A DNA stretch of 64,000 bases. It comes from Cycas panzhihuaensis (lineage: Eukaryota > Cycadophyta). Position numbers and translations under genes: made by a program. This document shows, piece after piece, positions 22,482 to 34,834 of the stretch. Location of the stretch: contig CM041465.1 in the NCBI GenBank assembly GCA_023213395.1, positions 115,513,741 to 115,577,740 of the forward strand, written 5' to 3'. The notes beneath the pieces are model-generated. The model saw nothing but the letters and a program-made list of their open reading frames with translations, had not been told where the DNA came from and ran no database searches. The stretch's first letter is position 1. Each line of letters starts with the position of its first letter.

Positions 22482-25400
22482 TGAAGATTATTGATATATT
22501 TTTCTTGGGAGGGAAATATTTTGCTATTCTTTTAAGTTATTCTAATTCTCAAGTAATATTTTATCAACCTGAGGTCAGACAATTTAGAAGTTTTAGCAAG
22601 GTCGTTCTTCAATTGGCTAATTACCTATTCACTATTCCTTATTATTAGCATATTATCCACAAAGATCAAGAGGTAAGTGACTTTATCATTTTGGCACTTG
22701 ATGAATAGTGTTGCATCAATATTTTGATAATCACAAATCTCATATCCAAGTTGCTTTATTCTTTTAGATAACTTGGTAAACTAAGCACGAGGGGCTTATT
22801 TTAATCCATACATGGACTTTCTGAGCTTGTAAAACTTATGCTCTAGACTGACGATCTCATATCCTTTTGGATGAGACATATAAATTTCTTATTTAAGATC
22901 TCCATTGAGAAATGTAGTCTTAACATCGAGTTGGTGGATTTTCCAACCTATTGAGTAGCCAAGGTAATAAGAGTTTTGATTGTAGGTTACTTGGTTATAG
23001 GAGCAAACATTTTAGTAAAGTCGATGCCTTCCCTTTACATGAATCCTTTTACTACCAACCTTGCCTTATATTTTTCTAGGGTTCCATCTGATCTTTACTT
23101 ATTTTTAAATACTCATTTATTTTGAACTACCTATTTTCTAAGTATTAGATCATCGAGCTTCCATGTATCATTCTTAATAAGAGATTAGTACTCTTCATTC
23201 ATGGTATTTTTCCAAGCTACATGCTTTATAACTTCTTGGTATATTAGGGTCTCTTCATTGAGAGCAAGGTGTTATTCTACTAGTTTAAGTTCAATGGAAA
23301 GTGATTCATGCATCTTTACTTTATAGGAACTTCTAATACTAGTTTTACCTATCTCATTTGGTCACATATCCTTATAAAGTTGGTAGGCTTTATGAAAACC
23401 TCAAGTTGGGAATGAGGTTTTCATTTCCACAGCCTCTTGGTCTTCATTTTGATCTTAAAATGACCATGTGAAATGTTTAGCATAGGGGAGGTTGACGATG
23501 TTAAAGAAGATGGGCCAACTACTGATGTTAGAGAAGGTGGCCCTTCTACTATGGCTTTGCCTTTATCAACTAGGACGTTCTTAAATAATAGTGTTGGATG
23601 TGTACACATTGGTTGGGAGTCACAACTTATATCTTTTAGGGCTCTATTATTAGATTCCAAGATTTAGAGCAACTGTTAAGTACCTCACCCTGTAAATTTT
23701 AGAATCTGGATGTCAAATTTAGTAGCATTATTAAATTGGTATGGAGGTATTTTGGAGTCAAGTTTGAGTAATTAATCTTCAATCTCTACAAAGATAACAT
23801 CTCTAGTGATGATGATTTTTTACTATGAAGGTAGAAAAACCTTGTACCTCTTTTTGTCCATATGGTATCCAACAAAGATGCCTTTGAGGGCTCTATCTTA
23901 GAGCTTATTTCTCTATTCCTCTAAAATGTAAGCATAATAAGTAGAGCCATAAAATTTGAAGTGGAAGATAGAGGGGGCTTGTCTATATCACATTTCATGT
24001 GGAGAGGGGCCAAGCTTAGAGGGACTAGTAGTGTTGATATAATACATGACAATCTAGATAGCCTTGATCCAGAGATAGATAGGGATATTCTTATATACCA
24101 ACATAGCATAAGCCATGTTTATGATGGTCTTATTTATATACTTAGTAATTCTATTTTGTTAGGGTGTACCTATAATAATGGTTTGATATTTGATCCCATT
24201 GTGACATAGGTATGATTTAAACTCATTAGAGGTGTACTCACCACCATTATTAGTCTTAAGTATTTTGATCTTGAATCTAGATTCATTATCCACACAGGCC
24301 TTAAAAGCTTGAAACATAGAAAAAGCTTCATCTTTCTTTATAAGAAAAGTAACCCATACTTTCTTGGTAAAATCATCAATGAAAATAATATAGTACCACT
24401 TATATTTAAGAGAAGGAATAGGTATAGGACCACATATATCTAAGTGTACAAGCTGCATAGGTTGGCTAGATTTCCACTGACTACGAGAAAAGGGTTATAT
24501 TTGAGATTTAGCAATGATACATGCTTCACATTTGAATGGTTTAGAGGAGAGCCTAAGTATACCAGAAAGAGTGGCATGTAGTTCTCTTAAATAATCAATT
24601 TTGATATGGCCCATATAAGCATGCCATAGGGCCACTTGGAATAATTTTTGAGGAGTTAGGGTTGTGGTAAAAATAGAGTCATCATCAACATAGTTGGCTT
24701 CAGAGGATGGTGAGCCAGTTGGGCCAAAAAGTTTGCCATCAAGAATTTTGGTCATAGCCATAATATTTGAAGGAGGGTAAATGACATAGAGAATATAATT
24801 ATTTGTAGTTACACTTAGATCAAATCCATAAGAGATAAAGGTGGACAGGGAGATTAGGTTCTACTTTAGAGTAAGAATATATAAAACATTAGCAAGAGTA
24901 AAATATAGAAGGCCTAGGAGTTTTAGGCAAATAGTTCCAAGTCCTTTGACTGGCTAAGATGATTTATTAGCTATATATACAACACCATGTACTTTAGAGT
25001 CAAAATTATAAAAGAACTAGTGATGACAAGTTATATGTTGTATTGTGCCAATATCCATAATCTAAGATGAAGTATTTAAGGTGGCACTATTTACAACTTC
25101 AAGTAATGAAGGCAAAAGTGAATAAGTGTAACCATAATGAGCCTCAATATATTTAGTGAATCTATCAATAACATTTGATGAAGTGGTCCCAATTTTTTAA
25201 AGGTATACATGAGCAAATTATATTCCACCAAAAGCATCTTCAAAAGAAATATTATCAATATTATGTGCACCATGGTATTATTGATAGCTTAGTAGTTTGT
25301 TGGTGCCAGTTTTATAATTTTTGGCATAATATCCTTTTCTATAACACCTTTAGCACATAATTATTTGATTTCCAGTCCCACAAGAAGTATTAAGCTAGCT

Positions 25401-26276
25401 AGACTATCTTTGATTACTGGATCTGGGTCTAGGTTGATTATTTTGGCCTTGGCCTTGAGATTATTTTTCTTAGAGTTGAGGAGCCTATTGACCATGAGGA
25501 CATTATCCTTGTTGTCTACCTCTGTCTCTTTTTTGGGAATTACCGCCTCTGCAAAAAGATTGACCTTGATTTTTAGTATAAAATAGATCTTCTTCCACTT
25601 CAAAAGTAGCATCAACTAGATCTAATATACTGACAAAGTTGGTATCAAAGGTCTTATCAAATTCGATGAACTTATTAGTAAGAGCCTTAAAGTTTAGGGT
25701 TTCCAAGGTGCCACTAGATTGAAGACTTCCTCATGGATTTTTATAATTTGGGATATGGAGACATGATTGAATCAAGAATACCTATGTAATGCATTGAGTC
25801 TTTAAATATTTATTGATGGCTTACTTGATTAGATAAAGGAGATTATTTGTCTCACTTGTGTGCCCTTTTTCATTTTTAATTTATTTATCTTCATCACTAA
25901 GTAAAGAAATTCTAAGTCTAATTTAGTATCAAAGTTCTTCTTGAGAACTTTAGACATTTTCCATGTTATATCATATATGACTTTATCACTGAGATTATAT
26001 AGAGAATAATTTATGACAAGAAGTATCCCTGCACAGATTTTATCATCATCAAGTTTCCATTAGTATTTGGCTATAAATTTAGTGGTAGTAGTTGGAGGAA
26101 TAGTTTCTCTAGAAGCAGGTATGATAGCTATAGCAGCAATAATTGGTATAAGTTGTAAGTGATCTCTCCAAAGATCTTCATACTTTATAACATTTTTTAC
26201 ACCAATGAACTATATGTCTCAATTTTCTTTCCCTTTAAGAATGTAATTCACATTTTGCTTAAACTATGAAGATATA
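22482..26276 (-). pseudogene. gag, protease, integrase and RT N-terminus of copia B1 (broken)
   Basis: Minus strand. The gag start codon has decayed to ATA near 26276 (following residues still match MSSQFKQN...). gag remnants lie at 25706-25361, with the zinc knuckle near 25350 also damaged. The pre-integrase zinc domain is at 24761-24495 (LWHAYMGHIKID, CEACIIAKS). The integrase core at 24458-24159 reads HLDICGP and KTNNGGEY: the second catalytic Asp is Asn. A Ser-rich linker follows at 23660-23421. The RT active site at 22649-22663 reads FVDNM, where the second Asp of the YVDD motif is Asn. The frame is cut by element C at 22482. Confidence 0.85.
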
Positions 26277-28355
26277 ATATCTTTCGATAAAGGAAGAAAT
26301 TAATAAGGGACTATAAAAGTGATGGTAATAAATGACTAATCACTATTTATAAATGAGAGATGCAATAAAGTAGTGTAGTAGAAGGAAGAAAAAATGAGAA
26401 TGGTTTCTCAAAGATGAAGGGAGAAACTTAGAGAAAAGTTACTGACACTTGTGATAAATATTAACTTGATGCAGTTGGAACATGAGAAGTACTATGACTA
26501 AAATTAGCCACTAACACTTGTGGAAAATATTAACTTGACATAGTAGGAATATGAGAAGTACTATGATAAAAATTAGCTACCAACACTTATGGCAAATATT
26601 AACCTAATGTAGTAGGAGTATGAAAATTACTATCATTGTGATTATACTATAGATCACTTCTTACAAATAAGTAAGTAATCAATATACAAGATTGTGGGCC
26701 AATGTGGAAGTTAATATCATTAAGTGTACACAACTTAAAACTCAAATGTAGGATGTGTAATCAACCCAATAGCCTCTAACTTATGTCTAACATGTAGTTG
26801 AGGTTATTGAAGGGATGCCTAGGCTTTTAGTAGAATTAAGCTGGCCTTCACTCACAATACCTGTAATTATTCTTAGTGATGAAATCTAAGTCACAACAGA
26901 GTCTAAATACACCCAATCCTCATTTAGTTCACTAATGAGTAGCTATATATCTCCTCTAAAGAGTGGTACATGTATAGTCATGGCTATGATGGATATTGGA
27001 TTTGGTATATTTTAATTTTATATTAAAGTTTTAGTTTTCCTTGTTGGTTATTAAGATAAACTCTAATTGAGGTATAGTGATATGGCTAACTAAACCTCAC
27101 CAATATTTTGGTTCAGTCTAGTCCTAACTTAAAACCCACACCTCCTTTATAGTATGAAATTCTTCTAACTAAGGTATATCAACCTTGGCAAGTGTGTGAA
27201 TAGGTACAAGATGACAAAAAATAATGTATATGATGCATTAGAGTGAAAAGGTTATTAAATTTGTATCAAACATACATATAATTGAAAATAGAGTGCTCTT
27301 GGAGTGATTTCTTGGATATTTGAAGTGATTTTGGAGTACTGAAATGTAATGCTAATAAGTGAGTGAGGACATTGGATATTTCTTTGAGCCAAGTATTTTT
27401 TAACTCACTTTTACAATGGGCTTTTAAGTCTTATAAAAAGAAGGAAGAAAATTTCTTTACCATTTATTTTTGGAAAAATGTAGTCTTCACTAAAATAATA
27501 ATAACTTTCTCCCACGATAACAAAATTAAGTGCCACTTTTTTGTGATAAAAACTAGACTTAGAGTTACATCTTCAAGAAGTAGAATCAAATCCAAATAAG
27601 TTCTACAAAAGTTTTAGCAATCTTATAAAGTAGACAGAATATATATTTTTAAAATTCTTATTAAAAATAACTACATTTTTAAAATTCTTATTAAAAATAA
27701 CTACTATTCACTAAAACAACAATAACTTTCTCACATAACAAAAAAATTAGGTGCTAATTTTTGTGATGGAAACTAGACTCAGAGCCTAATCTTTAAAATT
27801 TATAATTAGGTTAATTAAAGATCTATAGAATTTTTTGTAGACCTATGAAGTTTAACAAATAGATTTTATTTTTATAAAAAATTTAGCTTGTAAATATCTC
27901 ATCAACACATAATACCATATGAAATTTCCATTATTTTTTTTATCACTAAGATCCCAATATAGGAAAGGTAATAACATATAATGATGGATATTTTAAATGG
28001 CTCCAAATTCTTAAAAGAAGTGGGTAAAACCTCCCCTTATAAACATTCTTCTAAAAGTTAGAAAAATTTTGGTAACATTTTCCCTTGTTAAATAGAAAAA
28101 AAAAGGGGAAAGAAAAGAAGAATGAAATAGCATAAATGGATACCAAAGGATTGGAATCCTTAGGCCTTACAACTCCTTATATTATACTTTCAAACTTGCA
28201 AAAGAGAAAGGGAAAGTAAATAATACTAAATATGCTATGATAAAAACTTCAAAATATTTATAAATCTACTTTCATAATCTCCTTCACCACAGGGATTATG
28301 GGGGAGAAGGAAGTGATAGATTTATTGTAAGTGGAAGTAAGGAATATGAAGGAAT
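26277..28355 (-). other. Long untranslated leader of copia B1
   Basis: About 2.1 kb without recognisable coding, matching the leader of element C over its whole length. Includes a 33-bp near-duplicate around 27640-27705 (atttttaaaattcttattaa twice). The ORF at 27363-27599 is a chance read. Confidence 0.6.
26437..26643 (-). repeat. 69-bp tandem repeat, three copies, in leader of B1
   Basis: Units begin at 26437, 26506 and 26575 (agttactgacacttgtg, agccactaacacttgtgg, agctaccaacacttatgg), each followed by aaatattaac. Exact 69-base spacing. Confidence 0.85.
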
Positions 28356-28370
28356 CAAGCTCCAATTCCA
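28356..28370 (-). other. Primer-binding site of copia B1
   Basis: Minus strand tggaattggagcttg, a decayed form of TGGTATCAGAGCTTG, two bases from the LTR end at 28373. Confidence 0.7.
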
Positions 28371-28372
28371 CA

Positions 28373-28668
28373 TGAAAAGAGTGGATATATCCTTCATCTC
28401 CATGCACTAAACATAAAGGAAAACATGAGAGTAAGAGAGACTTGAGAGAAAAAAAGTAGCTCTCATAAAATGAGGAGGTAAGAATGAACCTACTCCATTG
28501 AGCTTTTACTTTTATATTGACAGAGAGAGCATTAGAGTTAGGTAAAATGAAATTATATATAATGCACATGAAAGTGCATTTTACATGAGATCTAATTTAA
28601 AGTTCACTTAAGACCTTTTTTAGGAATAATCAACTAATGTAATGACCTTGTGACATTAACCTATTTCA
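28373..28668 (-). repeat. LTR shared by copia B1 (5' end) and B2 (3' end)
   Basis: 296 bp, TG...CA (tgaaaagagtgg to acctatttca). On its left is the B1 primer site, on its right a polypurine tract and the 3' internal end of another B element (28669 on, matching 16036-16165 and 62696-62825). One LTR thus serves two internal regions. Confidence 0.85.
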
Positions 28669-28805
28669 ATCTCCTCCTTATTGGTATAAGGTCATTTCAT
28701 CCTATTTTATTCTATCCTATGAGGTCTTCATTTGAGCCTCTTACAAAGTAAACTATTATGATACTTTTATGAGAAACCCTCATGGGGAAGAAAACTAATA
28801 ATCTT

Positions 28806-31800
28806 GTATCTTTCTAGCTGAGCCATGTAAATTTCTTCTTCAAGATCCCCATTAAGAAATGTAGTCTTAATATTAAGCTAGTGGATTTTTTAGCATTGTT
28901 GAGTAGGCAAGGCTATAAGAGTTCTAATTATAGGCCATTTGGGTATAGGTGTAAAGACTTCAGTGTAGTTGATGCATTTCTTTTGAATACCCCTTTATTT
29001 TTAACTATCTTTTTACCAAGTGGTAGATCAACAAGCTCCCATGTACCATTTTTTATGAGAGATTAGTACTCTTTATTTATTGCATTTCTCTAAACTATAT
29101 GTTTTAAAGCTTCTTGGTATGAGTGGGGCTCTTCATTAAGAGTAAGGTGTAGTTCTACCAGTTTAAGCTCAGTATATAATAATTTTTGTATCCTTGCTCT
29201 ATGAGCACTTTGGGTTCTAGTCTTGCCTACCTTATCTAGTTATATATCCTTGTTGAGCTAGTGAACTTCATGAGATTCTTGAGTTGGGAATGTGATCCTT
29301 ATTTCCTCAACTTCTTAGTTATCATCTTGTTCATTAAAATGATTATTTTGTAAGGAGGATATAGATGCACTTAGGGAAGATGGTCTTTCTACCACTGTTT
29401 TGCCTTTGTCAACTAAAGGTGGAGAGAATGATTCTTCTATAATAGATTTATCTTTGTCAACTCTTCTATCTTCAAAGAATAATATTAGGTGTGCACTCAT
29501 CAGTTTAGAGTCATAACTTATATCCTCTGAGTCTCTATTATCAACTTTTAATATTTGGAGTAATTTATATGTGTCCCCCTCCCTAACTTTTTGAATCTAA
29601 ATATCATACTTGATAACATCATTATAGTGGTGTTTTGGAGTCTAGTCTAAACAACTAATCCTCTATCTCCATAAAAATGATATCTCTGGTAACGATGATT
29701 TTTCATTGTGAAGGTATAAAGAACTTATGCCTTTTTTTATCTCTAGGTTATCTTACAAAGATGCCTTTAAGTACCCTTGACTAGAGTTTATTTTGATCTA
29801 TATCTAGAATGTGGGCATAACATATAGAGTCAAAAATTTTGAAGTAATAAATAATGGGGGCTTGTCTTAACCATTTTTCATTAAGTGATTGTCCTTCCAT
29901 TTATGGGCTAACATTATTGATATAATAAATAACTATCTAGATAGCTTTGGCTTACAAGCAAATAGGTATATTTTTATATATTAACATAGCTTGAGCCATG
30001 TTCATGATTGGCTTATTCATGCACTTAACAACTCTATTTTACTATGGGGTACTGCTACTATTATTTGATGTTTGATTCCATTTTCCCGGAGGTAGCTTTC
30101 AAACTTATGTAAGGTATGATTGTTACTATTATCAGTTAAAAGACATTTGAGTTAATAACCTGACTCTTTTTTAGTGCAAAATTTGAATTCTTTGAATACA
30201 CATAAGACTTTATCTTTCTTATGTAGAAAACCTACCTAGACTTTCCTAGTGAAATAATCAATGAAATAGATGTAATATAACTTGCCCATCAATGAAGGAA
30301 TGGGCATTGATCCATATAGATTAAAGTATACCAATTATAATAGATGGCTCAATTTCTACTAACTTTTGGAAAAGGGTTATCAGTCAGATTTGGCAATGAT
30401 ACAAGCTTCATATTTGAAGGGCTTGGAGGAGAACTCTCAAAGACTTAGAAGAGTATTATAAAGATCTCTAAGTCTATTAATATAAACATGGCCAATGAAA
30501 GCATGCCAAAGAGCTTCTGGTGACAACATTAGGTGGGTTACAATGGTGTTAAATGTAAATTCTTCATTAGCATAAGGGCTTTGGGCACAATGGGCTTCAT
30601 AAGATGGAGAGCTATTTAGCTAAAAGAGTTTACTAGTGAGATGTCTAGTCAAGACCACTCGATCCATTAGAGAGTGAATGACCTAGAGAGTTTGGTCATT
30701 TGTAGTTACACACAAATTAAATCCATGAGAGACAAGTGTGTATAAGGAGAGTAGGTTTTATTTGAGATTGGGTATGTATAGGACATCAAGTAATGTAAAA
30801 TCTCTTAAGCCTAGGAGTTTTAGGTGAATCTTACCAATTCCTTCAATAAGTTGTTATGATTTGTTAGTCATGTGAATAAATCCTTAAATATTTAAGTCAA
30901 ATGTTTGATATAGACTATGATTATATGTCATATGTTGAGTTTCTCCTATGTTTGTGATCCACTATCCAATGATTGAAGTAATATTATTTATAATTCTAAT
31001 AGGACTTGCTATTGGTGAGTGGAATTCATAAGTGATATATCTACATTGAGCTTCAAAGTATCTATGTGGTTGATCAATGGCATTTTATGCTAAAGATCCC
31101 TTAATTCTTTGAAAGTATACTTGTACAAAACTTGCACTACTAAATAATTCTTCAAAAGTTTCTTCAATATTATGAGCTCTATGTTTTGGTTGGAACTTAG
31201 CTAACTTATAAGTGGTAGTTCTATAATCTTTTGCAAAGTATCCTTTATGATTATACTAATCACACATAATAGTTTGATTGCCAATCCATGAAGAGGTATT
31301 GGTTTAGATTGATTGTCTTAAATTTTATTAAGGTGGCCCTTGGCCTTGAGACTATCTAGGCTGTGACTAAGGGTTTGGTTGACCTTGTGAATAGCTTTCA
31401 ATATTTCTTCCTCTTCTTCTTACTCATTTATTTCCTCTTCCAAAAGAGGGACCTTGATTCTTCATATAGTAAGCTTCTTCTTCCACCATAAAGGTTGCAT
31501 CTGAAAGAGAGTCAAAGGCTACGAAGTTAGTATTAAAGGTCTTAACAAATTCTATGAACTTTTTGATAAGTGCTTCGAAGTTGAGTGTCTTGAATGTTCC
31601 ACTTGATTGAAGACTTCCAAGCAAGTATTTATAATCAAGAACATATAGATATGATTAGATTAAGAATGCCCAAGTGATGTATTGGGTATTAAAATCTTTG
31701 TCAATTACTTATTTTATTGGTTGAAGGAGATTTATTATCTCATGAGCTCGTCCCTCTTGCATTTTCAATTTATTCATTTTTAGAACAAGATGAACAAATT

Positions 31801-31814
31801 CTAAGTTTGACTTA
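28806..31814 (-). pseudogene. RT N-terminus, integrase, protease and gag C-terminus of B2 (broken)
   Basis: Minus strand, heavily decayed. RT start region at 28806-29300 (matches B1 22855-23390). Ser-rich linker at 29500-29315 (VDKGKTVVERPSS). Integrase about 30330-29700; pre-integrase zinc region about 30640-30400; protease tail about 30980-30640. gag segment 31624-31424 (LGSLQSSGTFKTLNFEAL, then VEEEAYYMKNQGPSFGRG), same motif order as in C. No intact frame. Confidence 0.7.
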
Positions 31815-34396
31815 TGGACGCGCATCTATGGGATAACTACCTAACTAGTAGGTGTGGAGAGAGCGGGTGGTGAAATGATTGAAAGCAAGACTTAAGAGGC
31901 GAGTAACTATCACGCAGAGCGCCCCGTGCGCTGGAGCGCGAGTTCAGGATCTGTAATGGAGTATGGCTGTTATCAGGTGGTCCTTCACCGCTTCGAACAA
32001 GGGATGAAGATGCGTAGGGTAAACCCGGGTTAGCCTAGAAGCGGGACCCTCCCACCCTTGGGTGGCCAGAAGGGGGGAAGAGAAGACCCAAAGGGGATAG
32101 GTCAAGAGTACGCCTACATAACCCAACCGGGTACACAAGTGATGCGAGAAGCAAAGAACTTGTGTGGCTAAGGAAATAAGGAGAAAGGTAGGGAAAGGGG
32201 GTTCCTATAACCTTTCCTATAGACGGTAGGGATATGTGCAATAAAATAAAAGAAACGCAACCAAACACAAAACTAAATTTTCCTTTTTATCTTCCAATGT
32301 GCTAATTACTAAAGGAGAAATAAAAGAGGAAAAAAAAAGAGGTAGCGAAGTGGAGCAAGACGTGCACCTGGACTAAGGGCGTGCGTGACGAAAGCCTTCT
32401 CGAGGAGCGCCAAACCACTCCACACGATGCGTTGGATGCGAGATGTTGCGGCTGGTGATAAGGGGGGCTTCCTTACCTTCCCCGAAAAATTAAATGCGAT
32501 ACAAAGAAAGAAAGGAAGCACCAACTAATAAATGAAGATAACCTTAAAACATAACGTACACAAGGGTGCTTACCGGCAATGGGACTAATGGGCGATATCC
32601 TCCACACTCCCGAATACCTGCAAGCAATGGTGGTCTCTCTCTTCCCAAAGGAAGAACACTGACATGCAATATGAGATTCTAACAAGATATACCAAAATAA
32701 TATAAATGTGAATCTAAATATACATGCGTTAGTGCCAATCCAATAATGAAAGTACCCAAAAGAGAGTGACCAAGGTAAAAGTAAATGATCGGTAAGCCTC
32801 GGAGTGGCCTACCTCCTGTAAATGATGCCCTAACCTCCCCTCAAGAGCCACAAGGCAGCGAGGACAAGGCCAAGAGCAAGGGCTGGAAAATGGTAGTAAA
32901 GAGGCAAAGAGAGGCCCAAGGAAACCCACGGCTAATTGGGGTGTTATGAGGAGCAAGCCGGGTGGCCGAGAAGAAAGTGAGGCAAAAACTAGCGGTTGGG
33001 ACTTATGAGTGTTGCCCAAACCCAAGCAGAAGGCCCCAAATCAGCACTGCAACTCAGACAAATACCGGTTTGAGTGGCCAAAAGAAGGCCTACAAACCCT
33101 TGCTTGCATGCCAAGGGCAACACGGAGCGAGAGAGAGGCTTTGGAGGGCTTAGAGCCACTTAGGGAGCGTGGAAGGTGGTACGGAATCCACCTAGCTCCT
33201 CTCCAAAACCTATGCTACCCGTCAACGCCACTGCCTTGGACAACAAACACAGGCAAGAAGCACCAAGAGAGTGGTAGAACAGCCCACAAAAGGGACAAGA
33301 ACAAAACTCAAGTAAGCAAGCAAGGAACAAGCATCATAGAGCATGAATATCACAAGAGAAAAATATGTAAAGTAATGAATACCTGAGTGAGGGAGGCAAG
33401 GGACTTACCTCAGCCAAAGAGTAGTAAAGAGGGGCTGAGAAATCAGCCCAGATCTGAAGTATGGCAGGTTTGGGACCTTGCTACGGAGGTTGGGAAGGAA
33501 ACTCCTGCACTTGAAGCACTCGGGGCCTGCCTGGGCAAAGAATCTACTGGAGCCACTCCAAGGGGCCCTCTCCAAGGTGTATGAGGGGCTGGGAGAATGT
33601 CCAAGCTGTACCAAAGGAGAGCAGGGCACTGGTGGAGGGACGTAGGTCTAGTAACAGCAGCAAAACAATAGGGAAGAGCAGGGAAGAATGATGTTTCCTT
33701 GAGAGCAAATCCAAAAGTGAGCAAAAGAATCCTAAAAAATGAGTCAAAAATGGCTTAAGTACTCAAACAAAACCCTAAAGCAAGCGATTAGGGCACAACT
33801 GGGAGGGAATTAAGTCATGAGCCACATGGCAGTTTTGCAATAAATGCGAAATTGCCACGGCAGATTTTAAAAAATAATCTGAGACAACATATTGCAAATT
33901 CTGCAGATCAAGAATATTCCTACGATCAAGAAAATTAAGCAGACGCACTGGAGCCAAAATCAGCCCACCACCCGGTCTAGGTCAGCGTATGACCAAAAGG
34001 GCTAATAGGAGCCTAGAACACCTACTCGGGGGTAAACAAGCCGACAAACGGGTCCAAAGGAGCAAAAATAAGGCTCAAATGGGGTGGCAGGTTGACGAAA
34101 CGATGATGAGTCATCACATGAGCAGAAGTGGCGCAAACCTAGTGGATCCTGGAGCGAGGAGGGCAGATGTGGGAAGTGAAGTGGTCACCGGGGTGCCACA
34201 CTCCCTAGGGGTGTGCCCCTGGTATAGTCATCATAGGCTAAAATAAGTGTGGACAATGGCAAGGTCGCCCACAAAGCCACACACATGCAGACATGCAAGC
34301 AAATACTCATCAAAAGAAAGAGATGACAATGCGAAAAACATACCTGCACTTACCTGAGTCGGTGATTCCGTATCCATTCCCGGAAGCCGGGAAACA
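31815..34396 (-). repeat. 3' LTR of gypsy G
   Basis: 2582 bp, tggacgcgcatc to gccgggaaaca. Near-identical to 45843-48409 except a sharply different patch at about 33872-33945 and a few small indels near the ends. The many ORFs on both strands of this region are duplicated at 45.9-48.0 kb and are chance reads of LTR sequence. Confidence 0.93.
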
Positions 34397-34408
34397 CTGC
34401 CCCCTTGG
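34397..34408 (-). other. Polypurine tract of gypsy G
   Basis: Minus strand ccaagggggcag immediately before the 3' LTR; expected plus-strand primer. Confidence 0.7.
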
Positions 34409-34834
34409 CAACAGAGCCTCGCCGCTCGGAAGCCTGGTGCGATGGTGAATGCTGGCAACACAACTGGCAGTAGCACATATGTATATAGATATGTCAATCG
34501 AGATCATAACAATAGGCAAGGGTGCCGGCGAGTGTCATGGCAGAACACGTGGATACGAAGGCGGCGGTGGAGACATCACAGGGGCTGCCTATGAGCCACC
34601 TGGAAACCGACTGGGATAATGAGACAGGTGAGGGGGGTGCCCCCACCACAAAGGATGCAAAGAGACATGCATAGTCAAGCAAAGAGTAAGCAAGGAGTAG
34701 GCACCATAGTTTTACCTCATTAGTAGCCAAGTTTCGGAGGTGCGAACAGATCGCAAAGCAAAGTGACAAACGACCTGGGGCTTGGGCGACAGGAAGGCCA
34801 GGCAAGCCTCAGGGACTGCCAGCAAGGAGAGAAA

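Larger units (their letters stand above)
15760..28668 (-). mobile_element. Copia B1: Ty1/copia element, split by element C
   Basis: Seen: left LTR 15760-16035 and right LTR 28373-28668 are the same family (a third copy is at 62398). The primer-binding site lies beside the right LTR, so the element runs minus. Its pol is cut inside RT by element C (17244-22481); joining 22486 to 17243 removes one tgaag duplicate and leaves a continuous RT alignment with B3. Without C it is about 7.7 kb. The right LTR is followed immediately by the 3' internal end of a second element (B2), so B1 and B2 share this LTR. No target duplication is visible for B1. Confidence 0.8.

Noticed and set aside
26437-26643. 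CRISPR-like regular repeats
   Set aside because: Only three units, no spacer between them, inside a copia leader of a plant.
32035-34519. Many 60-100 codon ORFs on both strands
   Set aside because: They lie in the long LTR of gypsy G, recur with the same errors in the other LTR (45.9-48.4 kb), and show no known motif. GC-richer sequence gives long chance frames.
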